The notes under the pieces were generated by a model, which did not search any database, was not told the DNA's origin, and saw nothing but the letters and a program-made list of their open reading frames with translations. From Aquabacterium sp. (lineage in GTDB: Bacteria > Pseudomonadota > Gammaproteobacteria > Burkholderiales > Burkholderiaceae_C): a DNA stretch of 64,000 nt. A program made the position numbers and the translations under genes. Within the stretch, counting starts at the first letter, position 1. Every line of letters begins with the position of its first letter. The DNA lies in assembly GCF_016195855.1 (NCBI RefSeq), contig NZ_JACPYU010000025.1, positions 36,953 to 100,952 of the forward strand, given 5' to 3'. This document shows positions 39,599 through 48,129 of this stretch, one piece after another.

Positions 39599-39890
39599 GC
39601 GCTTTGTCGAGGGAGCGCGAGGCGGGGGCTGAGCCAGCATCCGTCCAGGCTTCATGTTGACGGTCCCGCTTTGCAAGCGGGACTGCCCTGCGATGCGCGC
39701 AAGGAAGTGGCGCCGGGGAACTCGCTGCAGGGCCCACGGCCCTTACGCTCGAACAACCCCGGCGAGTTTGAGTACGAAGCACGCTGCGCGTGCCCACTTC
39801 CTTGCTGTGCTTCTCGGCGCCAACAAGGCGCCCAGCCAGATGCCGACTCAGCCCTTTTCCGCCTCGCTCGTGGCATGCCCAGGCTCCGGT
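39599..39890 (+). repeat. Structured intergenic repeat element, copy A
   Basis: This non-coding stretch is repeated in inverted orientation at 39987-40275. It can fold into hairpins at 39663-39683 (9-bp stem, TGC loop), 39729-39743 (6 bp), 39779-39793 (6 bp, TGC loop) and 39816-39832 (6 bp), plus a 12-bp closing stem (39699-39710 with 39794-39805) and an inner stem (39719-39725 with 39762-39768). All these stems are perfect. Short open frames through it give only low-complexity Arg/Ala/Ser translations shared with copy B and are not genes. Together with copy B it fills the 840-bp gap between gph and manC. Confidence 0.8.
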
Positions 39891-39986
39891 CCTGACTAAT
39901 CGACGAATCAGGCTTTGTTGATACCGCCACCCCTCGCACATGCACATGCACTCACCGCGCGCCGCTTCGCCCATTGCGCCCACCCG

Positions 39987-40275
39987 CAGCCGTGGCGACG
40001 CGCAAGCGGGGCGGCCAAAGGCTGAGGTGGTGTGCGGTGGGGCGCCTTGGTGACGCCGAGCAGCGCAGTGGCAAGGTGGGCGCACGCAGTGCGCTTCGTG
40101 ATCTGACTCGCTGGCGTTGTTCGAGCGCAGGGGCTGCAAGCCCTGTAGCGAGTTCGCCAGCGCCACCTTGGCACGAGCAGCACAGGGCAGTCCTGCCGCA
40201 GGCAGGACCGTCAACATGAAGCCCAGCCGCACGCCAACTCAGCCTTTGGCCGCCCCGCGCCCCCCGACAAAGCGC
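39987..40275 (-). repeat. Structured intergenic repeat element, copy B (inverted)
   Basis: Read on the minus strand this aligns end to end with copy A, from GCGCTTTGTCG to GGCTGCGG, sharing blocks such as TTCATGTTGACGGTCC, GGACTGCCCTG and CGCTCGAACAAC. The hairpins recur at 40190-40208, 40130-40144 and 40080-40094, and the closing stem pairs 40163-40174 with 40068-40079 (one mismatch). Substitutions relative to copy A fall on both sides of the stems. The arms are separated by about 95 bp (39891-39986) with no recognisable feature. Confidence 0.8.
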
Positions 40276-40290
40276 CTCAACCCACACATG

Positions 40291-40319
40291 AAAAAGCCAC
40301 CGCATCAAACGGTGGCTTC
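40291..40319 (-). terminator. Rho-independent terminator of the EPS operon
   Basis: On the minus strand AAGCCACCG and CGGTGGCTT form a 9-bp stem with a 7-base loop, followed by TTTC. It lies 41 bases after the manC stop at 40360. Confidence 0.8.
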
Positions 40320-40359
40320 TTCATTCACGCAGAACCAAATCTGCAAAAAAACCGAGCAA

Positions 40360-41814
40360 TCAGGCCGAACGCCCATAGTTGTCCTGGAAGCGCACGATGT
40401 CATCTTCACCCAGGTAGCTGCCCGACTGCACCTCGATGATCTCCAGCGGGATCGTGCCCGGGTTGACCAGGCGGTGCACCGTGCCCAGAGGGATGTAGGT
40501 GGACTGGTTCTCTGACAGCATCAGCACCTTGTCGCCATTGGTGACCTCGGCCGTGCCGCTCACCACGATCCAATGCTCGGCGCGGTGGTGGTGCATCTGC
40601 AGGCTCAATGATGCCTTGGGCTTGACCATGATGCGCTTGACCTGAAAGCGCGGGCCCGAGTCGATCGAGTCATACCAGCCCCAGGGGCGGTGCACACGAC
40701 GGTGCAGCGTGCCTTCCGTGCGGGACTTGCTGTCCAGCGTCGACACGATCTTCTTGACGTCCTGGCTGCTGTTGCGGTCGGCCACCAGCACGGCATCCGG
40801 CGTTTCCACCACAACCACGTTGTCCAGGCCCACAGCGGCCACCAGGCGGCTCGTGGCATGCACCAGGGTATTGCTGCTGTTCTGGAACAGCGCGTCGCCT
40901 TGCGAGGCATTGCCCTTCTCGTCGTGCTCGCTGACCTGCCACACGGCATCCCAGGCCCCCAGGTCAGACCAGCCCGCATCCAGCGGCACCATGCGCACCA
41001 CGAAACCACTCTCGGGGTGCGACGGGCACTGCTCCATCACGGCATAGTCCACCGACTCGGACGGCACGGTGGCGAACTCGGCCTTGCCCGGACGCACGAA
41101 CTGCGCGTCGGTTGTGCGCACCGCGAAGGACTCGCGCGTGGCCTTGGCGATGTCGGGACGGAAGTGCTCCAGCGCTGCGAGCCAGCGTGATGCCTTCATC
41201 ACGAACATGCCGCTGTTCCAGAAATAGCCGCCATCGGCCACATAGGACTTGGCCGTTTCCAGGTTGGGCTTCTCGACGAAAGCGGCCACGGCGCGTGCGC
41301 CATTGGCGTCGGTGGCACCCGTGCGGATATAACCAAAGCCGGTTTCGGGGCGATCCGGCGTGATGCCCAGGATGACGATGTCGCCATTGGCCGCGGCACG
41401 CACGGCGGTCTGCAGTGCTGCAGTGTAGGCCGCTTCATTGGTGACGGTCTGGTCAGCGGGTGTGACCACCAGGATGGGGTCGGCGCCATCGGCCGTGGCC
41501 TGCAAGGCAGCCAGGGTCACGGCGGGCGCGGTGTTGCGGCCCACGGGCTCCAGCAGCAGCGAAGAAGGCTCACCCTTCAACTCGCGCAGCTGGTCCAGCA
41601 CCAGGAAGCGGTGCTCCTCGTTGCCCACCACGCAGGGCTTGCTGACCTCGATGTCATCCGCACCCAGGGCCTGCAAACGCAGGTGCGCCTGCTGGAACAG
41701 GCTCTGGTTGCCTTGCAGCACCAGGAACTGCTTGGGGTACAGCGCACGCGACAGCGGCCACAGGCGGGTGCCGGAACCACCGGCCATGATCACGGGAAGC
41801 AAAGCGTATTTCAT
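40360..41814 (-). CDS. manC: Mannose-1-phosphate guanylyltransferase / mannose-6-phosphate isomerase
   Basis: The bifunctional enzyme supplies GDP-mannose for exopolysaccharide. It has 484 residues: an N-terminal nucleotidyltransferase (PVIMAGGSGTRLWPLSRALYPKQF; VEKP and YFWNSGMF motifs) and a C-terminal type II phosphomannose isomerase cupin (HRPWGWYDSID, LSLQMHHHRAEHWIVVSG, LGTVHRLVNPG). The ATG at 41814 is preferred to the TTG at 41820. It is the last gene of the leftward EPS operon (52 bases after galE) and is followed by a terminator. Similar proteins are called AlgA, XanB or CpsB depending on the polysaccharide. Confidence 0.93.
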   Translation of the reverse strand: MKYALLPVIMAGGSGTRLWPLSRALYPKQFLVLQGNQSLFQQAHLRLQALGADDIEVSKPCVVGNEEHRFLVLDQLRELKGEPSSLLLEPVGRNTAPAVTLAALQATADGADPILVVTPADQTVTNEAAYTAALQTAVRAAANGDIVILGITPDRPETGFGYIRTGATDANGARAVAAFVEKPNLETAKSYVADGGYFWNSGMFVMKASRWLAALEHFRPDIAKATRESFAVRTTDAQFVRPGKAEFATVPSESVDYAVMEQCPSHPESGFVVRMVPLDAGWSDLGAWDAVWQVSEHDEKGNASQGDALFQNSSNTLVHATSRLVAAVGLDNVVVVETPDAVLVADRNSSQDVKKIVSTLDSKSRTEGTLHRRVHRPWGWYDSIDSGPRFQVKRIMVKPKASLSLQMHHHRAEHWIVVSGTAEVTNGDKVLMLSENQSTYIPLGTVHRLVNPGTIPLEIIEVQSGSYLGEDDIVRFQDNYGRSA

Positions 41815-41866
41815 AGTCAAACCATCACTAAATTGGCGAGCGGATCAAGGGGCGGCGCCCCCTGGC

Positions 41867-42898
41867 TCAACCTTCAAATCCGTTGGGGTTGGTGGACTGC
41901 CAGCGCCACGAGTCTACGCACATCTGCTCCAGACCTCGGCTCGCTTTCCAGCCCATCGTTTCAAATGCGTGACGGGGGTCCGCATAACAGGCGTCCACAT
42001 CGCCCGGCCGGCGGGGCGCGAACACCAGCGGGATCTCGCGGTCGGCGGCCTTGCCGTAAGCCTGCGCCAGCTCCACCACGCTGTAGCCCTGCCCTGTGCC
42101 CAGGTTGACCGTCAGCGACTGGCCCTTGTCGGCCAGGTAGCGCAGTGCGGCCACATGGCCTTCGGCCAGATCACACACGTGGATGTAGTCACGCACGCCC
42201 GTGCCATCGGGCGTGTTGTAGTCGTTGCCGAACACATTGAGGTGCTGACGTTTGCCGATGGCCACCTGCGCGACGTAAGGCATCAGGTTGTTGGGCACGC
42301 CACGCGGGTCTTCGCCGATGAGCCCACTGTGATGCGCGCCCACCGGGTTGAAATAGCGCAGGTAGGCCACGTGCCAGTTGGCATCGCAGCGCTCCAGCTC
42401 ACGCAGCATTTCCTCGCCCAGCAGCTTGGTCTGGCCATAGGGGTTGGTCACGCGCAGGGGCGCGTCTTCGGTGATGGGCAGGCGCTCGGGCTTGCCGTAC
42501 ACCGTGGCCGATGAACTGAACACGAGCTTGAACACCCCGTGGCGCTTCATGGCCTGGCACACCGCCAGCAAACCACCCAGGTTGTTCTCGAAATAGTCCA
42601 GTGGCCGCTCGACCGATTCGCCCACGGCCTTGAGGGCCGCGAAGTGCACCACCGCCTGGATGCCACCGAACTGAGCCTGACCCACCTCGAAGCACCGGTC
42701 CATCACGACCTGGTCACGCACATCGCCCTGGATGAACACCGGCTTGCGGCCGCCGATGGTTTCCAGGCGATCCAGCACGCGGATGGAGCTGTTGACCAGG
42801 CTGTCCACACCAACGACATCAAAGCCGGCGTCTTGCAGGGCCAGCCAGGTGTGGGAGCCGATATAGCCGGTCGCGCCGGTCAACAGGATGCAGGCCAC
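41867..42898 (-). CDS. galE: UDP-glucose 4-epimerase
   Basis: The enzyme interconverts UDP-glucose and UDP-galactose for polysaccharide synthesis. It has 343 residues of extended SDR fold: LLTGATGYIGSHTWLAL (NAD site), FSSSATVYG (catalytic Ser/Thr), NPYGQTKLLGEE (Tyr-xxx-Lys) and the substrate loop RYFNPVGAHHSG. The start appears to be GTG at 42898, 15 bases downstream of the EpsL-type gene's stop codon. It sits in the EPS operon, which suggests galactose in the polymer. Confidence 0.92.
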   Translation of the reverse strand: MACILLTGATGYIGSHTWLALQDAGFDVVGVDSLVNSSIRVLDRLETIGGRKPVFIQGDVRDQVVMDRCFEVGQAQFGGIQAVVHFAALKAVGESVERPLDYFENNLGGLLAVCQAMKRHGVFKLVFSSSATVYGKPERLPITEDAPLRVTNPYGQTKLLGEEMLRELERCDANWHVAYLRYFNPVGAHHSGLIGEDPRGVPNNLMPYVAQVAIGKRQHLNVFGNDYNTPDGTGVRDYIHVCDLAEGHVAALRYLADKGQSLTVNLGTGQGYSVVELAQAYGKAADREIPLVFAPRRPGDVDACYADPRHAFETMGWKASRGLEQMCVDSWRWQSTNPNGFEG

Positions 42899-42913
42899 AG
42901 CTTACTCGTCCAT

Positions 42914-44170
42914 TTAGAAATTGAATGAGTCAATCGTGAAGTTGGCATTACACGAGAATGCATGACCATCGTATTGAGGCCGAATCAGGTACGGATCGCC
43001 GAATAGATTCCTAGACTCTTGCTTGGTTTGACTGTATTTTGTGTAAGAGCACGCACCCTTCAACGATCGGAGCACCTGATAAGACCCACCCACCGAGAAA
43101 CTACGCCCCAAGCTTGAACTCTTCAGCGAGTTATCCAAGCCTGTATAAGAATTATCCTGCTTGTACTGCGTCAATGTATAGGACGTAGTAAAAAGCAATT
43201 TTGCTGTGGCCTGCAAACGGGCGTCTGCAGTCGCCGTTGTGGCGATGGTATCCGCAAGGCTGACAATCGGCGTCGACGCAAAGACATAATTTGTATTTTG
43301 ACGATCCGACCCAATTGAGCGCGACATATTCAGGCCATAAGACATCAGCCCTCCAGGTGTGTAGTCCCACCCCAACTGACCGCCCCACCCCGTCGACGAC
43401 GCGTACTGCGCGTCGCTGTAGTCTGTAGACCGACGGGTCAGTACAGCAGACAAATTGCTCAACCCGGTTGCACGCCAATTCACTGAAAAGTCAATGTTCT
43501 TGTCGGTCTGAACCAAATCTGCCCGATTCACGTAGTTGGTAGATACGCGCCGCCCGCCAAGACCGAAGTTCAACACATCCGAACTGTAGTACACCAACTT
43601 CAGCCCATTGGTGTGCTGCTTGGCATCATTCAAGGGCTGCGCTTCGTAGCTGACATTATTCGCATCATATGATCCCACGAGGGCCCAGGTACCACCATTC
43701 CCATACTGAACGGTAAGCCCCCCATCACGGTACTTTCTCAAATTCTTGACCAGTCGACTGCCAGCATCGTTGTTTTGAATCTGGTTCAAATTTTCATCAT
43801 ATATACCATTGACGCGCACAATCCAATTCGAAAGCACTTCGGAACTCAGCTCTGCCGTGACGTTCTTGCCGTCATTGTTCAACTGGTCATTGTTGGCATA
43901 TCGATTGGCGTCGACACGCGCGTTCAAGCTGTAATTCTGCCTGCCATAGGCCTTGTTCAAACCCAGCTGTGCGCTGGTTGTGTTAACCGTTTCACTCTGC
44001 CCACTTTCGTTCTTCGAAAAATTACTGTCCCTCATGATCTGGTGAGAAACAGTAAGAGACAAAGGTGTGGTGTCCTCACCAGCCACCGCATGGCCAGAAG
44101 CGAGCACACCCAGGCTCAACACAGCTGCCGCAACGGGCCGCAAGGACATGATGGATCGTTTAGCGTGCAC
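42914..44170 (-). CDS. epsL: EpsL-type exopolysaccharide outer-membrane beta-barrel protein
   Basis: The protein has 418 residues with a signal peptide (HAKRSIMSLRPVAAAVLSL...HAVAG) and then alternating beta strands with many Asn, Ser and Tyr, ending in DSFNF, the aromatic C-terminus of outer-membrane barrels. It matches the putative EPS-export barrels found with EpsB/exosortase systems in Burkholderiales; export of the polymer is inferred. The GTG at 44170 is chosen because AGGAG lies 5 bases before it; an ATG at 44149 is the alternative. The coding sequence is distinctly AT-richer than its neighbours (21 of 60 bases G+C at 43141-43200), which suggests separate acquisition or unusual selection. 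Confidence 0.78.
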   Translation of the reverse strand: MHAKRSIMSLRPVAAAVLSLGVLASGHAVAGEDTTPLSLTVSHQIMRDSNFSKNESGQSETVNTTSAQLGLNKAYGRQNYSLNARVDANRYANNDQLNNDGKNVTAELSSEVLSNWIVRVNGIYDENLNQIQNNDAGSRLVKNLRKYRDGGLTVQYGNGGTWALVGSYDANNVSYEAQPLNDAKQHTNGLKLVYYSSDVLNFGLGGRRVSTNYVNRADLVQTDKNIDFSVNWRATGLSNLSAVLTRRSTDYSDAQYASSTGWGGQLGWDYTPGGLMSYGLNMSRSIGSDRQNTNYVFASTPIVSLADTIATTATADARLQATAKLLFTTSYTLTQYKQDNSYTGLDNSLKSSSLGRSFSVGGSYQVLRSLKGACSYTKYSQTKQESRNLFGDPYLIRPQYDGHAFSCNANFTIDSFNF

Positions 44171-44181
44171 CTCAGCTCCTC

Positions 44182-45576
44182 TCAATATGCGTTACGGTCA
44201 AAAATCACCAGGCGGATCGTGCGGATGATGATCTGCAGATCCAGGCCCAATGACCAGTTGCGCAGGTATTCCAGGTCGTACTCGACCCGCGCCTGCATCT
44301 TCTCGATGGTTTCTGTCTCGCCGCGCAGGCCATTGACCTGGGCCCAGCCGGTGATGCCGGGGCGCACCTTGTGGCGCACCATGTAGGCCTTGATCAGGCG
44401 GCGGTATTCCTCGTTGTGGGCCACCGCATGCGGACGCGGCCCGACAATGCTCATGCGGCCTTGCAACACGTTGATGAACTGGGGTAGTTCATCCAGCGAG
44501 GTCTTGCGGATGAAGGCGCCAAACGGCGTGATGCGTGGGTCGCCCTTGGTGGCCTGCTTGACCACCGTGCCGTTGTCCAGCGAACGCATGGAGCGAAACT
44601 TGTAGACGATGATCTCTTCGCCGTCCAGGCCGTTGCGGCGCTGCTTGAAGATCACCGGCCCGGGCGAGCTCAGCTTCACGCCAATGGCCAGCGCCAGCAG
44701 GATGGGCGAGATCAACACCAGGATGATGCTGGCCAGCGCGATGTCCGACAGGCGCTTGACCAGCTCGTTGGTGCCCGTGAACGGGGTTTCGCAGATGCCC
44801 ACCACCGGTACGCCGTTCATGTCTTGCAGGCGGCCCTGGATGATGCTGATGCCGAACACATCCGGCACGAAGTACAGCGAGGCCGTGGTGCCCTGCACCG
44901 CCTCCAGCAACTCGACGATACGGGGCTGCGAACCCAGCGGCAAGGTGATGTAGACCTCCTGCACGCCATGCGCATAGACGTAGTTGGCCACGTCACGCAG
45001 GCCGCCCAGGCGCATGCTCACGGCCTCGGGCAGCACGCGGCTGTCGGTGCGGTCGTCGAAGTAGCCAATGAACTCGGTGCTCTGGTCCGGGTTGCTCTGC
45101 AGGGCGCGCGCGACCTTGCCGCCCAGGGGGCCGGCGCCCACCACGATGGCGCGGCGCTTGGCATTGGGTTGCGAGACCCGGTGCTTGATGATGACCTTGC
45201 CGATCAGCACAGCCACCCACTGGTAGAGGGGGGTGAGCACCGCCCAGGCCAGCATCACATTGAAGTCGAAAAACTGCAGGCTGTTGGTGGCGTACCCGCA
45301 CAACCAGAGGATGGCCAACATGGACACCCAGGAGCTGACGATGTCGACACCCGCTTCCAGGCGCGAATCGGTGAAGCGGTTGCGGCCTGGAAAGGTCAGC
45401 GCAAACACCAGAAGGCACAGTGCCATGGACGCACGCATCACCGGCTCATCGAAATAAGCGAGTGCGCCCAGCAGGGATGCCACGGTGATGGACGGCTCAA
45501 GGAAAGCCGCCACGAACGATGTCACCGATTGCGGAGCGTTGAAAAACGTGCGGTTGTAGTTGCGGTTATTGAACAT
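44182..45576 (-). CDS. Undecaprenyl-phosphate sugar phosphotransferase (EpsB/WcaJ type)
   Basis: The initiating enzyme of EPS synthesis transfers a hexose-1-phosphate to the lipid carrier. It has 464 residues: four or five N-terminal TM helices (about 15-135), a CoA-binding-like Rossmann domain (RRAIVVGAGPLGGKVARAL, about 145-260), one TM helix (DIALASIILVLISPILLALAIG) and the catalytic sugar-transferase domain (KFRSM, TSLDELPQFINVLQGRMSIVGPRPHA, RHKVRPGITGWAQVNGLRG). The ATG at 45576 follows GGTG; the upstream frame lacks homology. It is the first gene of the four-gene EPS operon, 11 bases ahead of the EpsL-type gene. The exact sugar (glucose or galactose) is not decidable. Confidence 0.92.
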   Translation of the reverse strand: MFNNRNYNRTFFNAPQSVTSFVAAFLEPSITVASLLGALAYFDEPVMRASMALCLLVFALTFPGRNRFTDSRLEAGVDIVSSWVSMLAILWLCGYATNSLQFFDFNVMLAWAVLTPLYQWVAVLIGKVIIKHRVSQPNAKRRAIVVGAGPLGGKVARALQSNPDQSTEFIGYFDDRTDSRVLPEAVSMRLGGLRDVANYVYAHGVQEVYITLPLGSQPRIVELLEAVQGTTASLYFVPDVFGISIIQGRLQDMNGVPVVGICETPFTGTNELVKRLSDIALASIILVLISPILLALAIGVKLSSPGPVIFKQRRNGLDGEEIIVYKFRSMRSLDNGTVVKQATKGDPRITPFGAFIRKTSLDELPQFINVLQGRMSIVGPRPHAVAHNEEYRRLIKAYMVRHKVRPGITGWAQVNGLRGETETIEKMQARVEYDLEYLRNWSLGLDLQIIIRTIRLVIFDRNAY

Positions 45577-45612
45577 GTACACCAGGGGCTCACCCCAAGC
45601 CCCGGAAAACAC

Positions 45613-45647
45613 CACGACCTTTTCGCCGCAGGGGCGCAAAGGTCGTG
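45613..45647 (-). promoter_or_regulatory. Large leader hairpin of the EPS operon
   Basis: CACGACCTTT (45613-45622) and AAAGGTCGTG (45638-45647) pair perfectly; inside them CGCC pairs with GGCG around a 5-base loop, with a single T/C mismatch. It lies 37-71 bases upstream of the first EPS gene. TCGTGAC is also directly repeated at 45643 and 45658. It could act as attenuator, RNA-binding site or operator. Confidence 0.45.
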
Positions 45648-45791
45648 ACAGATGATCTCGTGACGAACGAAAGAGCCTCAAGCAAAAGGCCGGCCAGACA
45701 TTGTGGACCAAAAACTGTGACAGCCAGACTCGGACTCGCCCTGTGGGACAAGAGTTCCTAAGGGTTGTCGGGGGGCCCCTACAATCGCGGG

Positions 45792-46376
45792 ATGGCACCT
45801 CACCCGCTTTCCTGGATCGGTCAGTTCGCCCTGCCGCGACTGACCCTGCTGCTCAACCACATCGTGTCGAGCGAACCCGTGGCCACCGCCAAGCTGCAGG
45901 CGCACGCAGGCCGCACGATCGATATACGCTGGGATTCGTCCTTCAGCCCCTCGCTGCCCGGCTTCCTGGCGCGCGTGCTGCCGGCCGGTGGCGGCCAGCC
46001 TTCGCCCTGGCGCTTCGTGATCACGCCTGCGGGCCTGTTCGAGGCCGTCGACACCCCCAATTCGCCGGAAAACACGGACACGACTGTCACAACTCCTAAC
46101 GGATTGACCCTCACCGTCCGACTGGCTGACCCGCTCACCATGGCGCGGCAGGCTTTGAAGGGCGAGCGCCCCGAGGTGGCCATCGAAGGCGACGCGGCTC
46201 TGGCAGAAGTGGCCTCCTGGATGATGAAAAACCTGCGCTGGGACATCCAGGACGACATCGCCCGCTGGATGGGCACGGCACCGGCCGAAATGCTGCGCAC
46301 CGTCGGCGAGAGCATCAAGCAAAGCCTGCAGCGCTGGCGCCCGCAGTCCGGCACCCGCCCGGGCAGCCCGCGTTGA
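45792..46376 (+). CDS. ubiJ: Ubiquinone biosynthesis accessory protein with SCP2-like lipid-binding domain
   Basis: The protein has 194 residues. An SCP2/sterol-carrier-like domain (about 10-130; LTVRLADPLTMARQALKGERPEVAIEGDAALAEVA) is followed by a helical tail (DIQDDIARWMGTAPAEMLRTVGESIKQSLQRW). UbiJ binds ubiquinone intermediates and organises the Ubi complex in the cytosol. The gene lies directly before ubiB (20 bases), the usual pairing. The ATG at 45792 is used; the frame is open 27 bases further upstream. Confidence 0.85.
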   Translation: MAPHPLSWIGQFALPRLTLLLNHIVSSEPVATAKLQAHAGRTIDIRWDSSFSPSLPGFLARVLPAGGGQPSPWRFVITPAGLFEAVDTPNSPENTDTTVTTPNGLTLTVRLADPLTMARQALKGERPEVAIEGDAALAEVASWMMKNLRWDIQDDIARWMGTAPAEMLRTVGESIKQSLQRWRPQSGTRPGSPR

Positions 46377-46396
46377 TGTCGGCTGACCGCTAGCCA

Positions 46397-47959
46397 ATGC
46401 GCGCGCTGTTTCGCCCTGCCTTCATTGGCCTGATCGCCCTGCGCTATGGCCTGGACGGGCTGTTCCTGGACAGCCTGCGCCGGCCTGGCCTCAGTGCACT
46501 GGCGCGCGTGCTGTCCTTTGGCCGCAGGCTGAACGCACCACGCGGCCAGCGGCTGCGCATGGCCCTGGAGCGCCTGGGGCCCATCTTTGTCAAATTCGGG
46601 CAGATGCTGTCCACCCGGCGCGACCTGCTGCCCGCCGACGTGGCCGACGAGCTGGCCAAACTGCAAGACCGCGTCCCGCCTTTCCCCAGCGACGAGTCGA
46701 TCAAGCTGGTTGAAAAAGCCCTGGGCCGCCCGATCGCCGCGGTGTTCAAGCAGTTCGACGCCGACCCGATCGCCAGTGCGTCGGTGGCGCAGGTGCACTT
46801 CGCCGTGCTACACGATGGCCGCGAAGTGGCGGTCAAGGTGCTGCGCCCGGGCATGCTCAACGTCATCGACGATGACCTGGCCTTGATGCGCACGCTGGCC
46901 GGCTGGGTCGAGCGCATCTGGGCCGATGGCCGCCGCCTCAAGCCTCGTGAGGTGGTCGCCGAGTTCGACAAACACCTGCACGATGAGCTGGACCTGGTGC
47001 GCGAGGCCGCCAACGCCGCGCAACTGCGCCGCAACATGCAGGGGCTGGACCTGGTGCTGGTGCCCGAGATGATCTGGGACTACTGCACGCCCACCGTCAT
47101 GGTGATGGAGCGCATGAAGGGCGTGCCCATCAGCCAGATGCAGCGCCTGCGCGAAGCCGGCGTGGACATCAAGAAGCTGGCGCGCGATGGGGTCACCATC
47201 TTCTTCACCCAGGTCTTCCGCGACGGCTTCTTCCACGCCGACATGCACCCGGGCAACATCCAGGTCAGCCTGGACCCGGTGACATTCGGGCGCTACATCG
47301 CGCTGGACTTCGGCATCATCGGCACGCTCACCGAGGTCGACAAGGACTACCTGGCGCAGAACTTCGTGGCCTTCTTCCACCGCGACTACAAGCGCGTGGC
47401 CGAGCTGCACATCGAAAGCGGCTGGGTGCCGGCCAATACCCGCATCGACGAACTCGAAGGCGCGGTGCGCACGGTGTGCGAGCCCTACTTCGACCGGCCG
47501 ATCAAGGAAATCTCGCTGGGCCAGGTGCTGTTGCGCCTGTTCCAGATCTCGCGGCGCTTCAACGTCGAGATCCAGCCCCAGCTGGTGCTGCTGCAAAAGA
47601 CGCTGCTGAACGTGGAGGGCCTGGGCCGCGAGCTCGACCCCGATCTGGACCTGTGGAGCACGGCCAAGCCCTTCCTGGAACGCTGGATGCACGAGCAAGT
47701 CGGCATCCGTGGCCTGTTCGAGCGCTTCAAGCGCGAGGCACCCCGCTACGCCAAATTGCTGCCCGAGTTGCCCCGCCTGGTGCACCGCAACTTGCAGCAA
47801 GGCGACGCGGGCCTGCGCCGCGACCTGCAAGCCATCCTGCTGGAGCAGCGCCGCACCAACCGCACGCTGTCGGCCATCCTGTGGGTGGGCTTCGGCTTCG
47901 TGATGGGCCTGGTGGCCGCGCAATTCGTGGCACGGATGCACGCCCTGGGCTGGTTCTGA
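46397..47959 (+). CDS. ubiB: Ubiquinone biosynthesis regulatory protein kinase-like UbiB
   Basis: The atypical kinase/ATPase of the ABC1/ADCK family supports coenzyme Q synthesis at the inner membrane. It has 520 residues: the family KxGQ-type motif ([15 protein letters not shown]), an Ala-rich nucleotide loop ([11 protein letters not shown]), the lysine in VAVKVLRPG, the catalytic HADMHPGN and the metal-binding DFG in ALDFGIIG. The C-terminal hydrophobic segment ([20 protein letters not shown]) is a membrane anchor. The start is the ATG at 46397, 20 bases after ubiJ. After it, a GC-rich stretch of 170 bases without a gene precedes the symporter. Confidence 0.95.
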   Translation: MRALFRPAFIGLIALRYGLDGLFLDSLRRPGLSALARVLSFGRRLNAPRGQRLRMALERLGPIFVKFGQMLSTRRDLLPADVADELAKLQDRVPPFPSDESIKLVEKALGRPIAAVFKQFDADPIASASVAQVHFAVLHDGREVAVKVLRPGMLNVIDDDLALMRTLAGWVERIWADGRRLKPREVVAEFDKHLHDELDLVREAANAAQLRRNMQGLDLVLVPEMIWDYCTPTVMVMERMKGVPISQMQRLREAGVDIKKLARDGVTIFFTQVFRDGFFHADMHPGNIQVSLDPVTFGRYIALDFGIIGTLTEVDKDYLAQNFVAFFHRDYKRVAELHIESGWVPANTRIDELEGAVRTVCEPYFDRPIKEISLGQVLLRLFQISRRFNVEIQPQLVLLQKTLLNVEGLGRELDPDLDLWSTAKPFLERWMHEQVGIRGLFERFKREAPRYAKLLPELPRLVHRNLQQGDAGLRRDLQAILLEQRRTNRTLSAILWVGFGFVMGLVAAQFVARMHALGWF

Positions 47960-48129
47960 CAGGCCGGGGGCCCCCCAGGCTGAGGGGGGTGCAGCGTGGT
48001 GACGCCGCCAGGGCCCGCGGCCTGCCTGGCAGGCACTAAACTGCGCCCCGCGCCCAAATCGTCCCCAATCATCCCGTTCCGCCCTGTCTCGCCCCATTGG
48101 CGACAACCCCGAGCGAAAAGACTGCTGAC

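Noticed and set aside
39546-40232. Several open frames of 60-228 codons between gph and manC on both strands
   Set aside because: They run through the structured repeat, have no ribosome sites, and give the same low-complexity Arg/Ser/Ala translation from both copies; the covarying hairpins favour a non-coding element.
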